Shown: piece after piece, positions 60,347-64,000 of the stretch
Layout of the letters: every line of letters starts with the position of its first letter
Numbering within the stretch: position 1 is the first letter of the stretch
Assembly (NCBI GenBank): GCA_947367855.1
Contig: CANBFE010000003.1
Coordinates: 62,001 to 126,000, forward strand
Source of the DNA: an uncultured Lachnospiraceae bacterium
Lineage (GTDB): Bacteria; Bacillota; Clostridia; Lachnospirales; Lachnospiraceae
Direction of reading: 5' to 3'
Length of the DNA stretch: 64,000 nucleotides
Made by a program: the position numbers and the translations under genes
Notes under the pieces: generated by a model
Databases searched by the model: none
Seen by the model: the letters and a program-made list of their open reading frames with translations, nothing else
Told to the model about the DNA's origin: nothing

Positions 60347-61663
60347 ATGGACAGACAGGTACCTGCGAGAATTGCAAATATTTTAATCAATGCCCTGAAA
60401 GGCGGTGTGGTGCCCAGGGCGGGACTGGAATACATCACGGTGGGCCGCGCCCGGGAAATTTCGGCCATACTGCATGATATCGATATGATTGAGGAGGGCG
60501 GCGCGTCCTTTCGCTTTATTGTGGGTAAATACGGCAGCGGCAAAAGCTTCCTGCTGCAGACCATCCGGAACCATGCCGCCGCCAGGGGCTTTGCGGTGGT
60601 GGATGCGGATCTTTCACCGGAGCGGCGTTTTGCAGGGACCAGGGGCCAGGGGCTTGCCACCTATAAGGAACTGATTCAGAACCTTTCCACCAAGGCAAAG
60701 CCCGACGGCGGCGCGCTGCCGTTGATCTTGGAAAAATGGATATCCGGAATCCAGATGACGGTGAAGACCACTACGGCTCTGGAAGGGGCGGAATTCGAGG
60801 CAGAGGTGGAAAGGCAGATTTATGAGGTGGCCGGTTCCCTGGAAGGTATGGTGAACGGTTTCGAGTTTGCCAGGGCGGTGGCACTTTACTGGAAGGCCTA
60901 CAAGGAGGACGACGCTGCCTTGAAATCCAATGTGCTGCGGTGGTTTCGGGGAGAATATCCTTCCCGGAAAGAAGCCAGGGAAGACCTGGGGATTAACTTC
61001 ATTGTAAACGATGAGACCTGGTATGATTTTCTGAAGCTTTTCGCCGCGTTTCTGGCGGGGGCAGGCTATAAGGGGCTGCTTGTGATTATCGACGAACTGG
61101 TGAATATATTCAAGATACCGAACTCAATTACGCGGGCAAACAATTATGAAAAAATTCTTACCATGTATAATGATGTTCTCCAGGGCAAGGCCAGGCACAT
61201 CGGTTTTCTTATGGGAGGAACGCCCCAGTGCATTGAGGACAAGTATAAGGGGGTATTCAGCTACGAAGCCCTGCGCTCCCGTCTGGCGGAGGGGCATTTT
61301 GCCGCCGGGGAGGTGCGGGACTTTTCCGCGCCCATTATCCGGCTGCAGATGCTGAACCAGGAGGAGATGTATGTCCTGGTGGAAAAGCTGCGGGACATCC
61401 ATGGGGGACTCTATAAATATGAACCGGTTCTGACCCATGAGGATCTTGTGTATTTCCTCACTGTGGAATACAACCGGGTAGGGGCGGAAAGCCATATTAC
61501 TCCCAGGGAGATTATCCGGGATTTTATTGAGTTGGTGAACATTCTCCATCAGAACCCGGAAAAGAGTGTGGCGGAAATCTTGGGGGATAACAGCTTCGAG
61601 ATGGCCAAAGGCGGGATTGCCGGAGAGGAAGTGGCGGATGAATTCCGGGAGTTTGAGATTTAA
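60347..61663 (+). CDS. BrxD-like (DUF2791) P-loop ATPase
   Basis: 438 residues. It starts with the family's GVVPRAGLEYITVGRAREIS region, Walker A GKYGSGKS (60-67) and the DADLSPERRF segment. Walker B LLVIIDELVNIF is at 244-255. FLMGGTPQCIEDKYKGVFSY and SRLAEGHFA follow, as in DUF2791/BrxD proteins of BREX type 2 and of TerB-associated loci. These AAA-type proteins act with helicases and nucleases in phage defence. Here no BREX core genes (pglX, pglZ, brxC, brxL) are visible. An MmcQ/YjbR-type gene follows after an inverted repeat. GAGGAAGG precedes ATG 60347. Confidence 0.85.
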   Translation: MDRQVPARIANILINALKGGVVPRAGLEYITVGRAREISAILHDIDMIEEGGASFRFIVGKYGSGKSFLLQTIRNHAAARGFAVVDADLSPERRFAGTRGQGLATYKELIQNLSTKAKPDGGALPLILEKWISGIQMTVKTTTALEGAEFEAEVERQIYEVAGSLEGMVNGFEFARAVALYWKAYKEDDAALKSNVLRWFRGEYPSRKEAREDLGINFIVNDETWYDFLKLFAAFLAGAGYKGLLVIIDELVNIFKIPNSITRANNYEKILTMYNDVLQGKARHIGFLMGGTPQCIEDKYKGVFSYEALRSRLAEGHFAAGEVRDFSAPIIRLQMLNQEEMYVLVEKLRDIHGGLYKYEPVLTHEDLVYFLTVEYNRVGAESHITPREIIRDFIELVNILHQNPEKSVAEILGDNSFEMAKGGIAGEEVADEFREFEI

Positions 61664-61672
61664 GGATTCAGA

Positions 61673-61726
61673 GCGTGTTTGAAAATTCATACCTGCTATC
61701 TGCCAGAAAGCAATTTTCAAACACGC
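61673..61726. repeat. 15-bp perfect inverted repeat after the BrxD-like gene
   Basis: GCGTGTTTGAAAATT (61673-61687) and AATTTTCAAACACGC (61712-61726) flank 24 bases. The perfect arms and the lack of a T run suggest a mobile intergenic repeat rather than a simple terminator. Confidence 0.8.
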
Positions 61727-61800
61727 CCCAGGTTGGAAGGATGAAACAGTCTGCTGAAAGGAATTTCGGTACACAGGGAGAACAGGGGAGATGTGGGAAA

Positions 61801-62682
61801 ATGTCGGAACAGAAAAGCAGCAAAATTTCGGATAATAACAACAATTTAGACAATGACAATAATTCAGACAATGACGAAAACTTGGAAAACAGCGAAAATT
61901 CGGAAGAGGGCGGTAAAGACGCATTAAAGGACGGCTCTTACAGAACCGCGCTGCTTCAGTATGTGCAAAAAGCCTATAAAACCAAACCGGATTACCCCTG
62001 GAAGGGGGACCAGGAAAGCGCGGTACTCCGCCATGAGGACAATCAGAAGTGGTATGGTCTTGTGATGGAGGTGGACAGGGCGAAACTGGGACTTTCCGGG
62101 AAGGGAAAAGTCTGCGCCCTCAATGTGAAGACCAGGGACCAGATGTTTCACGACATGCTGATTACACAGGCGGGTTACTTTCCGGGATATCATATGAATA
62201 AGGAGAAGTGGATTACAATCCTCCTGGACGGCACGGTTCCCTTTGGGGAGATCTGCGGGATGCTTGACGCAAGCTACGAGACAACCGCGTCCGGGAAAAA
62301 GAAGCAGAAAATCCGGCCGCCCAAGGAATGGCTTGTCCCCGCCAACCCAAAGTTTTACGATGTGGAAGCTGCCTTTCAGCAGGCGGAAGTGATTGACTGG
62401 AAACAGGGCGCCGGTATCCGGACGGGAGACACGGTGTATCTCTATATGGCGGCGCCGGTGTCCGCAATCCTGTATCAATGTAAGGTTACGGAAACCGATA
62501 TTCCCTGCCGCTATCAGGATGAAAATCTGACGATTACTTCCATGATGAAGATACGGCTCCTGAAAAGGTATCTGCCGGAACAGTTTCCCTTCGGGCTTCT
62601 GAAAAGCGAATACGGGATTTTTGCAGTGAGAGGACCCAGGGGAGTTCCCGTCGGTTTAAGCCAGGCGCTGCGGTGTGTATGA
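61801..62682 (+). CDS. MmcQ/YjbR-family protein fused to a PUA/EVE-like domain
   Basis: 293 residues from ATG 61801; ATGs at 61741 and 61675 (GTG) have poor sites. An N-terminal 40-residue Asn/Asp/Glu-rich linker (SDNNNNLDNDNNSDNDENLE) is followed by an MmcQ/YjbR domain (about 50-165: YPWKGDQESAVLRHEDNQKW, YGLVMEVDRAKLGLSGKGKV, GYHMNKEKWITILLD). The C-terminal about 115 residues (PPKEWLVPANPKFYDVEAAF, then DTVYLYMAAPVSAILYQCKV) resemble PUA/EVE-like folds that read modified nucleotides. MmcQ-type proteins bind double-stranded DNA. Function is unknown; position next to a BrxD-like ATPase is suggestive. Confidence 0.72.
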   Translation: MSEQKSSKISDNNNNLDNDNNSDNDENLENSENSEEGGKDALKDGSYRTALLQYVQKAYKTKPDYPWKGDQESAVLRHEDNQKWYGLVMEVDRAKLGLSGKGKVCALNVKTRDQMFHDMLITQAGYFPGYHMNKEKWITILLDGTVPFGEICGMLDASYETTASGKKKQKIRPPKEWLVPANPKFYDVEAAFQQAEVIDWKQGAGIRTGDTVYLYMAAPVSAILYQCKVTETDIPCRYQDENLTITSMMKIRLLKRYLPEQFPFGLLKSEYGIFAVRGPRGVPVGLSQALRCV

Positions 62683-62719
62683 AAAATGCCTGCAAAAAAG
62701 CAAATCTGGCGCCCTGTGG

Positions 62720-62785
62720 TAACACCTTTCAGGCTGTATATCCTGCCTTTCAGGCCGTAAAGCCTGCCTTTTGGGGCAGGGTGCC
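62720..62785 (+). repeat. Tandem 21-bp repeat and hairpin before the ABC exporter
   Basis: CTTTCAGGCTGTATATCCTGC and CTTTCAGGCCGTAAAGCCTGC lie in tandem (62726-62767), 17 of 21 identical. They are followed by a CCTGCC/GGCAGG hairpin without a T run. Confidence 0.5.
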
Positions 62786-62814
62786 TTGACCGGAATAGGA
62801 ACACTTGGTAAAAT
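62786..62814 (+). promoter_or_regulatory. Promoter of the ABC exporter gene
   Basis: TTGACC (62786-62791), 17-bp spacer, TAAAAT (62809-62814), 37 bp before the start codon. Confidence 0.6.
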
Positions 62815-62850
62815 AACGTAACAAAAGAATCATCAGAGAGGTAAAGGATA

Positions 62851-64000
62851 ATGAAAAAGAAGCAAGAAACGGAGGAAGCCAGTCAGGCAGATCAGTCCGG
62901 TGGGCAGGGGCAGCAGCCGGAGGAAAAGAAGCGCACTGTCCCGGAAAACCTGTTGTACTGGATGCGGACGCTCTACCGGGAATCCCCCGGATTTGTCTGG
63001 CTGTATCTGGCGGGGTGCGGGGTGGCCGTAGGAATCTCCCTGCTTGGCGTATACATGCCTTCGGTACTGGTGGCGGATATCACGGAGGGCGGGAGCGTGA
63101 GAAGCATACTGGGAGACCTTGCCGTACTGGGAGGGGGACTGGTATGCCTGTACCTTTTGAGCAACTGGCTGGAGCGGACAAAGGGGATTCTTGGCAGCCG
63201 GATAGGACAGAGGCAGGCCCTGCAGGCTGCGGATCTGGCCCTGGAGACGAATTACGATAATATTGAGCGGGCGGATTTTCCGGAGGAAATCTGGCAGTTG
63301 GTGGACCGTCATATGTGGAGCAGGGACTATAACACCGGATTTCTGGAAGCATTTGCCGCCGTGCTGACGGCAGTGGTGGGGATGATCCTTTATACGGGAA
63401 TGCTTTCCGGGCTGTCTCTCTGGATTCTGCTGTTGGTCATTGCAGGGACGGCGCTGAATTATGTGGTGGGAATACGGTGCAATAAGTGGGATGCCAGGAA
63501 CCGCCATAAGTGGATCACTTTGGATTACAAAATGGTCTATCTGTCCAGGAGTACCAGTACCTATGAGGCTTCCAAGGATGTCCACCTGTATTGGATGCCT
63601 CCCTGGCTTCGGAAGCTGTTCAACCGGGAGCTGAAGCAGCGGCTTCATTATACCGTGCGGCAGCAGGGAAATTATTTTCTGGTGAGCGCGGTCAACGGTT
63701 TCAGCCAGATGGTCTGGGAGGGCGCGGCCTATCTGTACCTGATTTACCTGGTCTGTGAGGGCCGTCTGGATGCGGCGGGATTCGTGCTTTATATTGGGGT
63801 GGTGAGAGGTTTTGCAGGTTGGTGCGGCTCCATTGTCCAGGCGATACGGCTGCTTCATGAGAAAGCTTCCTATGTGGAAGAGCAGAGGCATTTTTTTGAT
63901 AAACTGCAGCGGGGCAGAGAGAAGGAGAAGGAAGGGCTTGTGTTGGCGGCAGGGCATGTTCCGGAGATTTCCTTTGAACATGTAACCTTTCGGTATGACG
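62851..64000 (+). CDS. ABC exporter, fused membrane and ATPase protein (3' end outside window)
   Basis: 383 residues are visible, cut by the window end. After an acidic Gln/Glu-rich N-terminus come about six membrane helices (about 48-345), with an RDYNTGFLEAFAAVLTAVVG core. The start of the nucleotide-binding domain follows: EISFEHVTFRYD, the A-loop position of an ABC ATPase. It is a type-IV half-transporter (ATM1/MsbA-like) of unknown substrate; a heterodimer partner could lie beyond the window. GAGAGGTAAAGG precedes ATG 62851. Confidence 0.88.
   Translation, partial: MKKKQETEEASQADQSGGQGQQPEEKKRTVPENLLYWMRTLYRESPGFVWLYLAGCGVAVGISLLGVYMPSVLVADITEGGSVRSILGDLAVLGGGLVCLYLLSNWLERTKGILGSRIGQRQALQAADLALETNYDNIERADFPEEIWQLVDRHMWSRDYNTGFLEAFAAVLTAVVGMILYTGMLSGLSLWILLLVIAGTALNYVVGIRCNKWDARNRHKWITLDYKMVYLSRSTSTYEASKDVHLYWMPPWLRKLFNRELKQRLHYTVRQQGNYFLVSAVNGFSQMVWEGAAYLYLIYLVCEGRLDAAGFVLYIGVVRGFAGWCGSIVQAIRLLHEKASYVEEQRHFFDKLQRGREKEKEGLVLAAGHVPEISFEHVTFRYD

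Noticed and set aside
60347..61663. A complete BREX phage-defence system
   Set aside because: Only the BrxD-like ATPase is present. None of pglX, pglZ, brxC, brxL or brxA/B is seen within the window.
62833..63981. Long minus-strand frame (382 codons) over the ABC exporter gene
   Set aside because: Antisense shadow of a well-supported ABC gene with Pro/His-rich nonsense composition.

Overview
The window reads as the chromosome of a spore-forming, obligately anaerobic Firmicute, most likely a Lachnospiraceae-type gut Clostridium. The reasons are: AGGAGG-type ribosome sites almost everywhere, spore genes (cotJABC, and a lone GerA/SpoVAF-like germination protein), an oxygen-independent class III ribonucleotide reductase with its activase, the Gram-positive biotin route starting with BioW, two chemoreceptors, a sortase-anchored surface protein and BcrA-type ABC exporters. 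Most genes are moderately GC-rich. Three stretches are clearly AT-richer and look acquired: about 4.45-5.2 kb, 14.7-17.7 kb and the NUDIX gene near 56 kb. The species assignment is inference; no rRNA or tRNA gene was seen.

Layout, 0-24 kb. A 5'-truncated purine-type amidohydrolase and an NCS2 purine permease are followed by a membrane-bound MutS-like ATPase, a HicA/DUF1902 toxin-antitoxin pair, a GNAT enzyme and a chemoreceptor. A 47-residue membrane peptide is translationally coupled to a YjjG nucleotidase, followed by a WYL regulator. nrdD-nrdG sits behind a consensus promoter with two NrdR-like boxes. Next come a DUF4375-like protein, a dUTPase and an IS200 TnpA fragment. An AT-rich defence-like island follows: a frameshifted DUF262 gene, a MAE_28990-type HEPN protein, and an MNT/HEPN pair. 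The section ends with the germination protein, DegV, a LytTR two-component pair, DUF2871 and cotJABC.

Layout, 24-43 kb. A BcrA-type ABC transporter is followed by a large lipoprotein whose upstream region carries a 54-bp copy of part of cotJC. A biotin operon (ECF S component, bioW, bioF, bioB, bioD, bioA) is driven by a perfect TTGACA-N17-TATAAT promoter that overlaps a dyad resembling a BirA operator. After a hairpin-rich repeat come a TetR regulator, an ABC exporter and a MATE pump, then a dCache chemoreceptor and a GH4 alpha-galactosidase divergent from an AraC regulator. The AraC upstream region contains a duplicated promoter-like element and tandem mini-hairpins.

Layout, 43-64 kb. A BcrA-type ABC transporter and its histidine kinase are separated from their probable response regulator by a 1,044-residue sortase-anchored protein on the opposite strand. 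A three-gene ABC-2 transporter, a sigma factor with two membrane proteins and a NUDIX hydrolase follow. The last part is a loose cluster of a TerB_N/TerB_C protein, a GNAT, an Xre regulator, a BrxD-like (DUF2791) ATPase and an MmcQ/YjbR protein with a PUA/EVE-like C-terminus, and then a truncated ABC exporter.

The most interesting unexplained systems are the DUF262/HEPN/MNT island (14.7-17.5 kb) and the TerB/BrxD-like/MmcQ cluster (56.6-62.7 kb). Also notable are the biotin promoter-operator with its ECF gene, the split signalling/ABC locus, and the hairpin repeats at 34.6 and 42.4 kb.
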